Source: Cribrihabitans_A pelagius (lineage in GTDB: Bacteria > Pseudomonadota > Alphaproteobacteria > Rhodobacterales > Rhodobacteraceae). From it: 64,000 bases of DNA. The position numbers and the translations under genes are program-made. Of the stretch, positions 35,934-45,330 are shown one piece after another; within the stretch, counting starts at the first letter, position 1, and every line of letters starts with the position of its first letter. The notes below the pieces were generated by a model. It ran no database searches and was not told the origin of the DNA. It saw only the letters and a program-made list of their open reading frames with translations. Location of the stretch: assembly GCF_048820915.1 (NCBI RefSeq), contig NZ_JBMERR010000002.1:124001-188000 (forward strand), written 5' to 3'.

Positions 35934-38189
35934 CTATCCGATGTTGCAGGCCGCCAGCACGGCCATGTTGAGGATGTCATTTGCTGTCGAGGTGGTGGAG
36001 CAGATCTGGATCGGCTTGTCCACACCCGAGAGGATCGGGCCAACCACGGTGGCGCCGCCCATTTCCTGCATCAGCTTGACCGAGATCGAGGCCGAATGGC
36101 GGGCCGGCACGATCAGGATATTGGCCGGGCCGGAGAGGCGCTGGAACGGGTAGGCCTCCTGTGCGGCGGCGTTCAGCGCCACGTCGACCGTCATTTCGCC
36201 TTCGTATTCGAAATCCACCCCGCGCTTGTCGAGCACCGCCGGGGCGCGATGCATCTTCTCGGCGCGTTCCGACACCGGGTAGCCGAAGGTGGAGAAGCTG
36301 ACGAAGGCGACACGCGGCTCCAGCCCCATGTGGCGGGCGACGCCGGCGGCGCGCTCGGCGACATTGGCGAGGTCGTTCTCGTTCGGCCATTCATGCACCA
36401 GCGTGTCGCCGATCAGCACGATGCGGCCCTTGTGCAACAGCGCGGTGACGCCCGCGGCGCCATGGGCGGCGTCGGCGTCGAAGACATGGTTGATCCGGTC
36501 CAGCACATGCGCCGACTTGCGGGTGGCGCCGGTGACCAGCCCGTCGCCGTGGCCATGCGCCAGCATCAGGGCGGAGAACACGTGGCGGTCGCGGCCGACC
36601 AGGCGGTGGATGTCCTTGTGGTCGTGGCCCTTGCGGTTCAGCCGGTTGTAAAGGAAGTCCTTGTAGGTCTCGAAATGCTGGGTATTGGCGGCGTTCAGCA
36701 CCTCCAGCTCGCGTACCGCATCGCCGAGGCCTGCGGTTTCGAGCTTCTCGCGCACATCCTCGGGGCGGCCCACCACCAGCGCCTTGCCGAAGCCCGATCT
36801 CTGGTACATCACCGCGGCGCGCAGCACCCGCGGATCGTCGCCCTCGGCAAAGATCATCCGCGACTGGGCCGAGCGCGCCCGCGCATTCAGCCCGCGCAGG
36901 ATCGAGGCGGTCGGGTCCATCCGGGTCTTCAGCGAGACCTCGTAGGCGTCCATGTCGATGATCGGGCGGCGGGCGGCGCCGGTGTCCATACCGGCCTTGG
37001 CCACAGCGGGCGGAATGCGGTGAATCAGCCGCGGATCAAACGGTGTCGGGATGATGTAATCGCGGCCGAAGGCGAGCGACTTGCCATAGGCCAGCGCCAC
37101 CTCGTCCGGCACGTCCTCGCGCGCCAGCGCCGCCAGCGCATGGGCGCAGGCGATCTTCATCTCGTCGTTGATGGCACGGGCGTGGATATCGAGCGCGCCG
37201 CGGAACAGGTAGGGGAAGCCGAGCACGTTGTTGACCTGGTTCGGATAGTCCGAGCGGCCGGTGGCGACAATGGCATCGACGCGGACCTCGTGAGCTTCCT
37301 CCGGGGTGATCTCCGGATCGGGGTTAGCCATCGCGAAGATGACCGGGTTGTCGGCCATCGACTTGACCATTTCCTGCGTCACAGCACCTTTGACCGAAAC
37401 GCCGAGGAAGACGTCGGCACCGCGCATTGCTTCCTCCAGGGTGCGCAGACCGGTTTCAACCGCATGGGCCGATTTCCACTGGTTCATGCCCGCGGTGCGG
37501 CCCTGGTAGATCACGCCCTTGGTGTCGCAGACGATGCAGTTTTCGTGCCGCGCGCCCATAGATTTCAGCAGCTCGATACAGGCGATGCCCGCGGCACCGG
37601 CGCCGTTGAGAACGATCTTCACGTCCTCGATCTTCTTGCCCGACAGATGCAGCGCGTTGATCAGGCCGGCCGCGCAGATCACCGCGGTGCCGTGCTGGTC
37701 GTCGTGGAAGACGGGGATGTCCATCTCTTCCTTGAGGCGCTGCTCGATGATGAAGCATTCGGGCGCCTTGATGTCTTCGAGGTTGATGCCGCCGAAGGTC
37801 GGACCCATCAGCTTCACCGCCTTGATGAACTCTTCCGGATCTTCGGTGTCGAGCTCGATGTCGATCGAGTTCACGTCGGCAAAGCGCTTGAACAGCACCG
37901 ACTTGCCCTCCATCACCGGTTTGGAGCCGAGCGCGCCGAGGTTGCCAAGCCCCAGCACCGCGGTGCCGTTGGAGATCACCGCCACCAAGTTGCCCTTGTT
38001 GGTGTAGTCATAGGCGGTCTCGGGATTGGCCGCGATCGCCTCGCAAGGCACGGCAACGCCGGGCGAATAGGCCAGCGACAGGTCCCTCTGCGTGGTCATC
38101 GGCACGGTGGCCTGCACTTCCCATTTGCCGGGCGTGGGCTCCAGATGGAACGCAAGCGCCTCTTCGTTGGTGATCTTCGCTTTGGGCAT
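35934..38189 (-). CDS. maeB: NADP-dependent malic enzyme with C-terminal phosphotransacetylase-like domain
   Basis: Malic enzyme oxidatively decarboxylates malate to pyruvate. The 751 residues include a malic enzyme N-domain (LSLAYSPGVAVPC, FHDDQHGTAVI), an NAD(P)-binding core (NGAGAAGIACIELL), and a phosphotransacetylase-like part from about 430 (IFAEGDDPRVLRAA). In studied members this C-terminal part is regulatory and usually has no acyltransferase activity. The ATG at 38189 has AGGA upstream; the in-frame GTG at 38216 is less likely. Confidence 0.96.
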   Translation of the reverse strand: MPKAKITNEEALAFHLEPTPGKWEVQATVPMTTQRDLSLAYSPGVAVPCEAIAANPETAYDYTNKGNLVAVISNGTAVLGLGNLGALGSKPVMEGKSVLFKRFADVNSIDIELDTEDPEEFIKAVKLMGPTFGGINLEDIKAPECFIIEQRLKEEMDIPVFHDDQHGTAVICAAGLINALHLSGKKIEDVKIVLNGAGAAGIACIELLKSMGARHENCIVCDTKGVIYQGRTAGMNQWKSAHAVETGLRTLEEAMRGADVFLGVSVKGAVTQEMVKSMADNPVIFAMANPDPEITPEEAHEVRVDAIVATGRSDYPNQVNNVLGFPYLFRGALDIHARAINDEMKIACAHALAALAREDVPDEVALAYGKSLAFGRDYIIPTPFDPRLIHRIPPAVAKAGMDTGAARRPIIDMDAYEVSLKTRMDPTASILRGLNARARSAQSRMIFAEGDDPRVLRAAVMYQRSGFGKALVVGRPEDVREKLETAGLGDAVRELEVLNAANTQHFETYKDFLYNRLNRKGHDHKDIHRLVGRDRHVFSALMLAHGHGDGLVTGATRKSAHVLDRINHVFDADAAHGAAGVTALLHKGRIVLIGDTLVHEWPNENDLANVAERAAGVARHMGLEPRVAFVSFSTFGYPVSERAEKMHRAPAVLDKRGVDFEYEGEMTVDVALNAAAQEAYPFQRLSGPANILIVPARHSASISVKLMQEMGGATVVGPILSGVDKPIQICSTTSTANDILNMAVLAACNIG

Positions 38190-38384
38190 CGGGGTCCTGT
38201 CCTCTTTTACTGGCACCTCTCATATCCCAGCCAATCGCCGCTCTCAATCCGGGCTGCACAGAAACTGGGCAGCCGCCTCCGGGCTGCGGCGCCTGTGCCC
38301 GTGGCCGGACCCGCGCAAGACTTGCGCAAATTCGCCTGCCCGCCCCATTTCTGCCGCAATAGAGGCCCGGCTGCGCTGCAATTG

Positions 38385-38400
38385 TTAACTAGCCTTCAAC
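38385..38400 (+). promoter_or_regulatory. Candidate CtrA-binding site in the flagellin upstream region
   Basis: TTAA-N7-TCAAC differs at one base from the CtrA consensus TTAA-N7-TTAAC. It is 140 bases upstream of the flagellin ATG. CtrA controls motility genes in many Rhodobacterales. The surrounding 350-base gap (38190-38540), between maeB and the flagellin gene, otherwise shows no convincing sigma-28 or sigma-54 promoter, and nothing else was recognised in it. Confidence 0.4.
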
Positions 38401-38540
38401 TTGCACCCGCAGCCCGGGTGGCGCTGGGGGGCCGAATCCCATGCCCCCTTCAGCACGTGTCAGAACGGCATCCACCGGCCTCGCAAGACGCCGCAATCAG
38501 ACCATGACCGAGCCCTTACGAGTTTGAGGAATGCAAACCG

Positions 38541-39386
38541 ATGTTTAGTATCAACACCAACACGGGCGCGATGACAGCGCTGCAGATGCTGGGCGGCACC
38601 ACCCGGCAGCTGAATGACGTGCAGGACGACGTGGCCACCGGCCGTGAGGTGAACACCGCCAAGGACAATGCCGCGCTGTGGGCGATTTCCCAGATGATGG
38701 ACACCGACATGGCGGGTTACCGCGGCGTGTCGGATGCCCTGTCGCTGGGCGAAGCCACCGTTGCCGTGGCATCGGCCGGGGCCGAACAGATCACCGACAC
38801 GCTGATGGACATGAAGAAGCTCGCGATCTCCGCCGCCAGCGGTCTTGTCGACTACTCCAAGGTCGAAGCGCAGATGCAGCAGAAGACGCAGCAGATCAAT
38901 TCGATCATCTCCGCCTCGCAGTTCAACGGCGCCAACCTTCTGGCCACCGATGCCAACGGCAACGGCGCCACCGGAATTTCGGTGGCAGCGTCGCTCGACC
39001 GGCAGGGGGCCGGAAACCCCGCCCTTTCCAACATCACCGTCGACAGCGTGAACTTCGAGGGCGATGCCGCCTTCGATCTCGCCAACCGCACCCCGATCAC
39101 TGACAAGGCCTCTGCCATGGCGGCGCTGGACGAGATGGAGGGCTTCATCCAGTTCGCCATCGACGGCGCTGCCCGGCTGGGCGCAAGCTCCAAGCGGATG
39201 TCGGACCAGAACGAGTTCACCAGCAAGCTGGCGGATGCGATGAAGCAGGGCCAGAGCAGCCTGGTCGACACCAACATGGAAGAGGCCGCCACCCGCTGGC
39301 ATGCGCTGCAGGCGCAGCAGCAGCTTGGCTCCCTGTCGCTGTCGATCGCCAATGCCGCTCCTCAGGCCCTGAAAGCCCTGTTCTAG
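38541..39386 (+). CDS. Flagellin
   Basis: The 281 residues have the conserved flagellin ends: MFSINTNTGAMTALQ and AKDNAALWAISQMM at the N-terminus, and NEFTSKLADAMKQGQ to SLSIANAAPQALKALF at the C-terminus. Between them is a short variable middle (about 125-195). It would polymerise in the flagellar filament after export by the flagellar secretion apparatus. The ATG has GAGGA upstream. No other flagellar gene is nearby, so this is a stand-alone copy. Confidence 0.94.
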   Translation: MFSINTNTGAMTALQMLGGTTRQLNDVQDDVATGREVNTAKDNAALWAISQMMDTDMAGYRGVSDALSLGEATVAVASAGAEQITDTLMDMKKLAISAASGLVDYSKVEAQMQQKTQQINSIISASQFNGANLLATDANGNGATGISVAASLDRQGAGNPALSNITVDSVNFEGDAAFDLANRTPITDKASAMAALDEMEGFIQFAIDGAARLGASSKRMSDQNEFTSKLADAMKQGQSSLVDTNMEEAATRWHALQAQQQLGSLSLSIANAAPQALKALF

Positions 39387-39484
39387 AGCTACGCGGCAAA
39401 CCTCAGCCGGGCCCCTGATATCCGGGTTTTCCTCGGACCGGCGCCATTGTAGACATCCCCGGCACAAACCGGTGGGGGCCCGTT

Positions 39485-42118
39485 ATGACCGTCACGCCCA
39501 TGATGGCGCAATACCTTGAAATAAAAGAACAATATAAGGACGCCCTGCTGTTCTACCGGATGGGCGACTTCTACGAGATGTTCTTTGACGACGCCGTCGC
39601 CGCGGCCGAGGCGCTGGATATCGCGCTGACCAAGCGCGGCAAGCATGACGGCGCCGAGATCCCGATGTGCGGCGTGCCCTACCACGCCGCCGAGGGCTAC
39701 CTGCTGACCCTGATCCGCAAGGGCTTTCGCGTGGCGGTGGGGGAACAGCTGGAATCCCCGGCCGAAGCCAAGAAGCGCGGCGCCAAATCAGTGGTGAAAC
39801 GCGACGTGGTGCGGCTGGTCACCCCCGGCACACTGACCGAGGATTCGCTGCTGGAGGCCCGCCGCCACAACTTCCTGGTCTCCTACGCCGAGTTGCGCGA
39901 CGAGGCGGCGCTGGCCTGGGCCGATATTTCCACCGGCGCGTTCCACGTGATGCCCGTCGCCCGCGTGCGTCTCTCGCCCGAGCTCGCGCGGCTCGCGCCC
40001 TCCGAGCTGCTGGTCGCCGACGGCCCCGCATACGAACACGCCCGCCCGCTGGCCGAAGAATACAAGATCCCGCTCACGCCGCTCGGCAAGGCCAGTTTCG
40101 ACAGCACTGCCGCGCAGCAGCGCATCTGCGCTCTGTTCAACGTCAGCGCCCTGGACGGGTTCGGCAGTTTCAGCCGCGCCGAGGTCTCCGCCATGGGGGC
40201 GCTGATCGACTATCTGGAGATCACCCAGAAGGGCAAGCTGCCGCTCCTGCAGCCGCCGCAGCAAGAAGCCCAGGACCGCGTCGTGCAGATCGACGCCGCC
40301 ACCCGCCGCAACTTGGAGTTGACCCGCGCGCTGTCGGGCGGCCGGGCCGGTTCGCTTCTGTCGGTGGTCGACCGCACTGTCACCCCCGGCGGCGCGCGGC
40401 TCTTGGAGCAGCGCATCGCCAGCCCCTCGCGCAGCCTCGACGTGGTGCAGGCGCGGCTGGCGGCGCTGGATCACGCGGTGGAGGCCCCGCAATGGGGCGA
40501 GGACCTGCGCGCCGCGCTGCGCCGAACGCCGGACCTTGACCGCGCGCTCTCCCGCCTGGCGCTGGAGCGCGGCGGCCCGCGTGACCTTGCCGCGATCCGC
40601 AACGCGCTGACCCAGGCCGAGAGCATCACCGGGCTTTGCGCCGCGCAGGATCTGCCGCCGCTCAGCACTGACGCGGTACAGAGCCTGCAAGGTTTCACCG
40701 GTCTCCTTGCCCTGCTCGACGCCGCGCTTGTGGCCGAGCCGCCGCTTCTGGCCCGCGACGGCGGCTTCATCGCGCCCGGCTACGATGCGGAGCTGGACGA
40801 GGCCCGCACCCTGCGCGACGAGGGCCGCTCGGTGATTGCGGCGATGCAGAAGCAGTATGCCGAACAGACCGGCATCGCCTCGCTGAAGATCAAGCACAAC
40901 AACGTCCTGGGCTATTTCATCGAAACCACCGCCACCCACGCGGACAAAATGCTGTCGCCGCCCCTGTCGGAAACCTTCATCCACCGCCAGACCACGGCCA
41001 ATCAAGTGCGTTTCACCACCGTGGAGCTGAGCGAGATTGAAACCCGTATCCTGAACGCCGGAAATCAGGCTCTGGAGATCGAAAAGCGGCTCTATGCAAG
41101 GCTTTCCGGCGCTGTTTTGGAGGCCGCTCCCCTTCTCAGCACTGCCGCTCGCGGTTTTGCCGAGCTGGACCTGGTGACCGCGCTGGCGGATCTCGCCCGC
41201 AGTGAGAACTGGACCCGGCCCCGGGTCGACGGCTCCCGCGCTTTCGATGTCGAGGGCGGCCGTCACCCGGTGGTGGAACAGGCTCTGCGCCAGCAGGGCG
41301 GCGATACATTCGTGGCCAATGACTGCACCTTGACGGCCGAAGATGGCGCCGCGATCTGGCTGCTGACCGGCCCCAACATGGCCGGTAAATCAACCTTCCT
41401 GCGGCAGAACGCGCTGATTGCTCTCCTGGCCCAGATGGGCAGCTACGTCCCCGCCGAGCGCGCCCATATCGGCCTGGTGAGCCAGCTGTTCAGCCGGGTC
41501 GGCGCGTCGGACGATCTGGCGCGCGGGCGGTCGACCTTCATGGTCGAGATGGTCGAAACCGCCGCGATCCTGAACCAGGCCGACGACCGCGCGCTGGTGA
41601 TCCTGGACGAAATCGGCCGTGGCACCGCCACCTACGACGGCCTGTCGATCGCCTGGGCCACGCTGGAACACCTGCATGAGGTGAACCGGGCCCGCGCGCT
41701 CTTTGCCACCCACTACCACGAGCTGACGCAGCTGGCGGCCAAGCTGCCGTGCGTCAACAACGCCACTGTAGCAGTGAAGGAGTGGGAGGGCGACGTGGTC
41801 TTCCTGCACGAGGTGCGTAAGGGCGCTGCTGACCGCTCCTACGGGGTGCAGGTGGCGCAGCTTGCGGGCCTGCCCGCCTCGGTGGTGGCGCGCGCCCGCG
41901 ATGTGCTCGACATGCTGGAACAGGACAGCCGCGACGGCAGCAGCAAGATCCAGATCGACGACCTGCCTCTGTTTGCCGCCGCTCCTGCGCAGCCCGCGGC
42001 AAGACCCGCGCCCGGCCCCTCCCCCGTGGAACAGATGCTCGGCACCATCCAGCCGGACGACCTCTCCCCGCGCGAGGCGCTGGACCTGCTCTACCAGCTC
42101 AAACAGGCCGCAGAGTAA
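39485..42118 (+). CDS. mutS: DNA mismatch repair protein MutS
   Basis: MutS recognises mismatches and starts methyl-directed type repair. The 877 residues begin with the mismatch-binding domain (YKDALLFYRMGDFYEMFF, holding the Phe-x-Glu mismatch wedge). They include the clamp region and the ATPase with Walker A GPNMAGKSTFLRQ, ILDEIGRGTATYDGLS, and ATHYHELTQL. The ATG at 39485 follows GGGGG. It is alone between the flagellin gene and the convergent hrcA-grpE pair. Confidence 0.98.
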   Translation: MTVTPMMAQYLEIKEQYKDALLFYRMGDFYEMFFDDAVAAAEALDIALTKRGKHDGAEIPMCGVPYHAAEGYLLTLIRKGFRVAVGEQLESPAEAKKRGAKSVVKRDVVRLVTPGTLTEDSLLEARRHNFLVSYAELRDEAALAWADISTGAFHVMPVARVRLSPELARLAPSELLVADGPAYEHARPLAEEYKIPLTPLGKASFDSTAAQQRICALFNVSALDGFGSFSRAEVSAMGALIDYLEITQKGKLPLLQPPQQEAQDRVVQIDAATRRNLELTRALSGGRAGSLLSVVDRTVTPGGARLLEQRIASPSRSLDVVQARLAALDHAVEAPQWGEDLRAALRRTPDLDRALSRLALERGGPRDLAAIRNALTQAESITGLCAAQDLPPLSTDAVQSLQGFTGLLALLDAALVAEPPLLARDGGFIAPGYDAELDEARTLRDEGRSVIAAMQKQYAEQTGIASLKIKHNNVLGYFIETTATHADKMLSPPLSETFIHRQTTANQVRFTTVELSEIETRILNAGNQALEIEKRLYARLSGAVLEAAPLLSTAARGFAELDLVTALADLARSENWTRPRVDGSRAFDVEGGRHPVVEQALRQQGGDTFVANDCTLTAEDGAAIWLLTGPNMAGKSTFLRQNALIALLAQMGSYVPAERAHIGLVSQLFSRVGASDDLARGRSTFMVEMVETAAILNQADDRALVILDEIGRGTATYDGLSIAWATLEHLHEVNRARALFATHYHELTQLAAKLPCVNNATVAVKEWEGDVVFLHEVRKGAADRSYGVQVAQLAGLPASVVARARDVLDMLEQDSRDGSSKIQIDDLPLFAAAPAQPAARPAPGPSPVEQMLGTIQPDDLSPREALDLLYQLKQAAE

Positions 42119-42125
42119 AACGGAA

Positions 42126-42153
42126 AAGGGCGGATCCAACCGGACCCGCCCTT
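42126..42153 (+). terminator. Hairpin after mutS
   Basis: AAGGGCGG (42126-42133) pairs perfectly with CCGCCCTT (42146-42153), with additional inner TCC/GGA pairing. It starts 7 bases after the mutS stop. The following T run is poor, so termination efficiency is uncertain. Confidence 0.55.
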
Positions 42154-42202
42154 GTCATCTTGCCGAAAATACTCCCGCCGGAGGCACAGGCCCGAATGGG
42201 CG
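42154..42202 (+). repeat. Gene-end intergenic element, copy 3
   Basis: GTCATCTTGCCG, AAAATACTC and CCGCCGGAGG follow the mutS terminator stem. The first 20 bases match copy 1 almost completely; the 3' portion has a different GC-rich stem (GCCC/GGGC). Confidence 0.55.
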
Positions 42203-42224
42203 TGTTCTACTCTTTGGCGCGATG

Positions 42225-42788
42225 TCAGTTCGCCGGCGTCGAGGACACGCCGACCTGCGCCGGCCGCAGCAGCCGGTCGTGCAGCATGAAGCCCTCGGCA
42301 GAAACCTGGATGATGTCGCCCGCCTTGGTGCCCGGCACAGGCGCTTCGAACATCGCTTCGTGCATCTGCGGGTCGAACTTGTCACCCACATCGGGCGAAA
42401 CTTTCCGGATGCCGTGCTTCTCGAACACGCCGAGAAGCGCCCGCATGGTCAGCTCCACGCCCTCGATCAGCGCCGAAGCCGCCTCGCGCTGCTCGTCGGT
42501 GGCCGCGTCGATGGCGCGTTTCATGTTGTCATAGACCGGCAGCATGTCGCGGGCCAGCTTCGAGCCGCCATACTGCTCGGCCTCCCGGCGCGCGCGGTCG
42601 CCGCGCTTGCGGGCGTTTTCGGCATCCGCCAGCGCCCGCATGAACCGGTCCTTCAGTTCATCCCGCTCGGCCCGCAGCGCGTCGATCTCCAGCGCATCGT
42701 CGTCTATTTCTTCTGTCTGCGCCGCAAGCTCTTCAGCCTCGGCATCGGCGATGTCGTCCAGAAAGTCTTCGTTCTTGAGCTCTGCCAT
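42225..42788 (-). CDS. grpE: Nucleotide exchange factor GrpE
   Basis: GrpE releases ADP from DnaK in the chaperone cycle. The 187 residues show an acidic start, a long helical segment (about 35-95; RDELKDRFMRALADAENARKR) and the beta domain with FEKHGIRKVSP, FDPQMHEAMFEAPVPG, and VGVS at the end. The ATG at 42788 lies 9 bases after the hrcA stop, so hrcA-grpE form an operon. Confidence 0.97.
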   Translation of the reverse strand: MAELKNEDFLDDIADAEAEELAAQTEEIDDDALEIDALRAERDELKDRFMRALADAENARKRGDRARREAEQYGGSKLARDMLPVYDNMKRAIDAATDEQREAASALIEGVELTMRALLGVFEKHGIRKVSPDVGDKFDPQMHEAMFEAPVPGTKAGDIIQVSAEGFMLHDRLLRPAQVGVSSTPAN

Positions 42789-42797
42789 ATTTCACCT

Positions 42798-43862
42798 CTA
42801 ACTCCGGTCCGACAACAGCTTGCCGACCAGTTGTGCCGTATAGTCAACAATCGGCACGATCCGTCCGTAGTTCAGCCGCGTCGGGCCGATCACCCCCACC
42901 GCGCCAATTATCTTCCGATCCGCGTTCATATAGGGAGACACCACCAAAGAGGAACCCGAAAGTGAGAAAAGTTTATTCTCCGAACCGATAAAAATCCGTA
43001 CGCCTTCGCCTTCTTCGGTCAGTTCCAGGAATTCGGCAATGTCCCGCTTGCGCTCCAGATCGTCGAACAGGTTGCGGATGCGGTCCAGCTCCTCGGCGGC
43101 GCCTTCTTCGGCCAGGAGATTCGACCGGCCGCGCACAATCAGACGGGCCTGATCGCTGCCGTCATCCTCCCAGGCCGCCAGCCCGCTCTCGATCATTTCC
43201 TGCGCCAGCGTGTCGATTTCCTGCCGCCGGGAGGAGATTTCTTTCAGGATTTCACGCCGCACCTCGGTGAGCGTGCGGCCCTCGATCAGCGCATTGAGGA
43301 AATTGGCCGCCTCCCGCATCGAACTGGGTGTCTGCCCCGGGGGCGGCGCGAACAGGCGGTTCTCCACATGGCCGTCCGAGAACACCAAGACCACCAGCGC
43401 CCGGTCATGGGCAAGCGAGACAAACTCGATATGGCGCAGCTCGGCCTCGTGTTTGGGCGTCAGCACCAGCGAGGCGCCATGCGTCACCCCCGAAAGCGCC
43501 GCGCCGATCCGGTCCAGCATGCCGCCGACATCGCCCGCGTTGCGCCCCAGCGTTGCGTCGATCTTCTCGCGGTCCTGGGCATTGAGGTTCTCGACTTCCA
43601 GCAGCCCATCGACGAACATCCGCAGCCCCAGCTGCGTCGGCACCCGGCCGGCGCTCACATGCGGGCTGTCGAGCAGACCGAGATATTCCAGGTCCTGCAT
43701 CACGTTGCGCACCGTCGCGGCGCTCACCTTCTCGCTCAGCGACCGGGTCAGGGTGCGGCTGCCAACCGGGCCGCCGCTGTCCAGGTAGGTCTCCACCACC
43801 GCCCGGAACACATCGCGGGAGCGGTCATTCAGATCCTCCAGAATTTTGCGTGTATCCTTCAT
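42798..43862 (-). CDS. hrcA: Heat-shock repressor HrcA
   Basis: HrcA represses class I heat-shock genes by binding the CIRCE element. The 354 residues have the N-terminal winged helix (VGSRTLTRSLSEKVSAATVRNVMQDLE), FVDGLLE, and the C-terminal GAF-like part with GVIGPTRLNYGRIVPIVDYTA. The ATG at 43862 has GAGAGACGC upstream. I found no CIRCE-like repeat in the 143-base gap to rph, so this repressor may act mainly elsewhere (for example at groESL). Confidence 0.96.
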   Translation of the reverse strand: MKDTRKILEDLNDRSRDVFRAVVETYLDSGGPVGSRTLTRSLSEKVSAATVRNVMQDLEYLGLLDSPHVSAGRVPTQLGLRMFVDGLLEVENLNAQDREKIDATLGRNAGDVGGMLDRIGAALSGVTHGASLVLTPKHEAELRHIEFVSLAHDRALVVLVFSDGHVENRLFAPPPGQTPSSMREAANFLNALIEGRTLTEVRREILKEISSRRQEIDTLAQEMIESGLAAWEDDGSDQARLIVRGRSNLLAEEGAAEELDRIRNLFDDLERKRDIAEFLELTEEGEGVRIFIGSENKLFSLSGSSLVVSPYMNADRKIIGAVGVIGPTRLNYGRIVPIVDYTAQLVGKLLSDRS

Positions 43863-43950
43863 GTGCGTCTCTCGGAGATTTCCGGTTTCAACATAGGTGT
43901 GCAAGACCCCGATGTCATTAAGGAGCAGCGCGTCAAAAGGTCAATCAGAC

Positions 43951-43979
43951 TTGCATCCGCGGCCCCGCGAAGGCTATCC
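43951..43979 (+). promoter_or_regulatory. Candidate promoter of rph
   Basis: TTGCAT (43951-43956) and CTATCC (43974-43979) are spaced by exactly 17 bases. They would start a transcript about 20 bases before the rph ATG, within the hrcA-rph divergent gap. The match to the -10 consensus is modest. Confidence 0.4.
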
Positions 43980-44005
43980 CCGGGCCAGCAAAAAAAGGAT
44001 CTGAC

Positions 44006-44719
44006 ATGCGACCCTCCGGACGAGAACTGAACCAAATGCGCACCGTCTCGATCGAGACCGGTTTCACCAGACACGCCGAAGGCTCCTGCCTGATCAAGGC
44101 GGGCGACACCCATGTCCTGTGCACCGCCACCATCGAAGACCGGGTGCCGCCCTTCATCAAGGGCACCGGCCTCGGCTGGGTCACGGCCGAATACGGCATG
44201 CTGCCGCGCGCCACCAACACCCGGATGCGCCGCGAGGCCGCGGCCGGCAAGCAGGGCGGCCGCACCGTCGAGATCCAGCGCCTGATCGGCCGGGCCCTGC
44301 GCGCGGGGGTCGACCGGGTCGCCCTGGGCGAGCGTCAGATCACCGTCGACTGCGACGTTCTGCAGGCTGACGGCGGCACCCGCTGCGCCGCGATCACCGG
44401 CGGCTGGGTGGCGCTGCGCCTCGCCGTGAACAAGCTGATGAAGGCCGGCGACGTCAAGATCGACCCGCTGGTGGATCCGGTCTCGGCGGTGTCCTGCGGC
44501 ATCTACGCGGGCCAGCCGGTGCTGGACCTCGACTACCCCGAAGATTCTGAGGCGGGCGTTGACGGCAACTTCATCATGACCGGCACCGGCAAGCTGATCG
44601 AAGTGCAGATGTCGGCAGAAGGCTCGGTTTTCTCGCGCGAGCAGATGGATGCGCTGATGGACCTCGCCGCCAAGGGCACCGCCGAGCTGGCCGAGATGCA
44701 GAAGGCCGCCTGCGCATGA
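44006..44719 (+). CDS. rph: Ribonuclease PH
   Basis: RNase PH trims tRNA 3' ends phosphorolytically. The 237 residues match the family over their whole length: RPSGRELNQMRTVSIETGF, GWVTAEYGMLPRATNTR, RLIGRALRAGVD, and CDVLQADGGTRCAAITG. The ATG at 44006 has AAGGATCT upstream. Its stop overlaps the rdgB start (ATGA). It heads the operon rph-rdgB-hemW-DUF454. Confidence 0.98.
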   Translation: MRPSGRELNQMRTVSIETGFTRHAEGSCLIKAGDTHVLCTATIEDRVPPFIKGTGLGWVTAEYGMLPRATNTRMRREAAAGKQGGRTVEIQRLIGRALRAGVDRVALGERQITVDCDVLQADGGTRCAAITGGWVALRLAVNKLMKAGDVKIDPLVDPVSAVSCGIYAGQPVLDLDYPEDSEAGVDGNFIMTGTGKLIEVQMSAEGSVFSREQMDALMDLAAKGTAELAEMQKAACA

Positions 44720-45330
44720 CCCGCAAGTTCGAAGGTGGCAAACTGCTGTTTGCCACCCACAACAAGGGCAAGCTGGAGGAGATGGAACATCTCCTTGCCC
44801 CCTACGGGGTGGAGGTGATCGGTGCGGCGCAGATGGAGCTGCCGGAACCGGAGGAGACCGAGGACACCTTCGTCGGCAACGCACGCATCAAGGCCCATGC
44901 CGCGGCCGGGGCGACCGGCCTGCCCGCGCTGTCGGATGACTCCGGCATCACCATCGACGCGCTGGACGGCGCCCCCGGTGTCTATACCGCCGATTGGGCC
45001 GAAACCGGCGATGGCCGCGACTTCATGCAGGCGATGACCCGGGCCCATGGAGAACTGGAGGCCAAGGGTGCCCCCCACCCGCGTCTGGCGCAGTTCCGCT
45101 CGACCCTGGTGCTGGCCTGGCCAGACGGCCATGATGAAGTGTTCGAGGGCATCGCCGCCGGCCATCTGGTCTGGCCGGTCCGAGGCGAAGGCGGCTTCGG
45201 CTATGATCCGATGTTCATGCCCGACGGCTACGACGTGACCTTTGCGGAAATGAACCGCTGGGAGAAGAACAAGATCAGCCACCGCGCCAAGGCGGTGGCG
45301 AAGTTCATCGAGGGCTGTTTCGGTGGATGA
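44716..45330 (+). CDS. rdgB: XTP/dITP diphosphatase (RdgB/HAM1)
   Basis: RdgB cleans the nucleotide pool by hydrolysing dITP, ITP and XTP to monophosphates. The 204 residues have the nucleotide-binding FATHNKGKLEEM, the catalytic-region SDDSGI, the FGYDPMF pattern, and NKISHRAKA. The ATG overlaps the rph stop. Its own stop overlaps the hemW GTG start by 8 bases. Confidence 0.97.
   Translation: MTRKFEGGKLLFATHNKGKLEEMEHLLAPYGVEVIGAAQMELPEPEETEDTFVGNARIKAHAAAGATGLPALSDDSGITIDALDGAPGVYTADWAETGDGRDFMQAMTRAHGELEAKGAPHPRLAQFRSTLVLAWPDGHDEVFEGIAAGHLVWPVRGEGGFGYDPMFMPDGYDVTFAEMNRWEKNKISHRAKAVAKFIEGCFGG

Noticed and set aside
38211..38226. Sigma-54 promoter upstream of the flagellin gene (TGGCAC)
   Set aside because: TGGCAC is present, but the matching TTGC element at the right spacing is missing.
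36096..38507. 803-residue plus-strand frame opposite maeB
   Set aside because: It is an antisense shadow of maeB, with low-complexity His/Arg/Gly content and no domain.
43863..44005. CIRCE element for HrcA
   Set aside because: No TTAGCACTC-N9-GAGTGCTAA-like repeat is present in the hrcA-rph gap.
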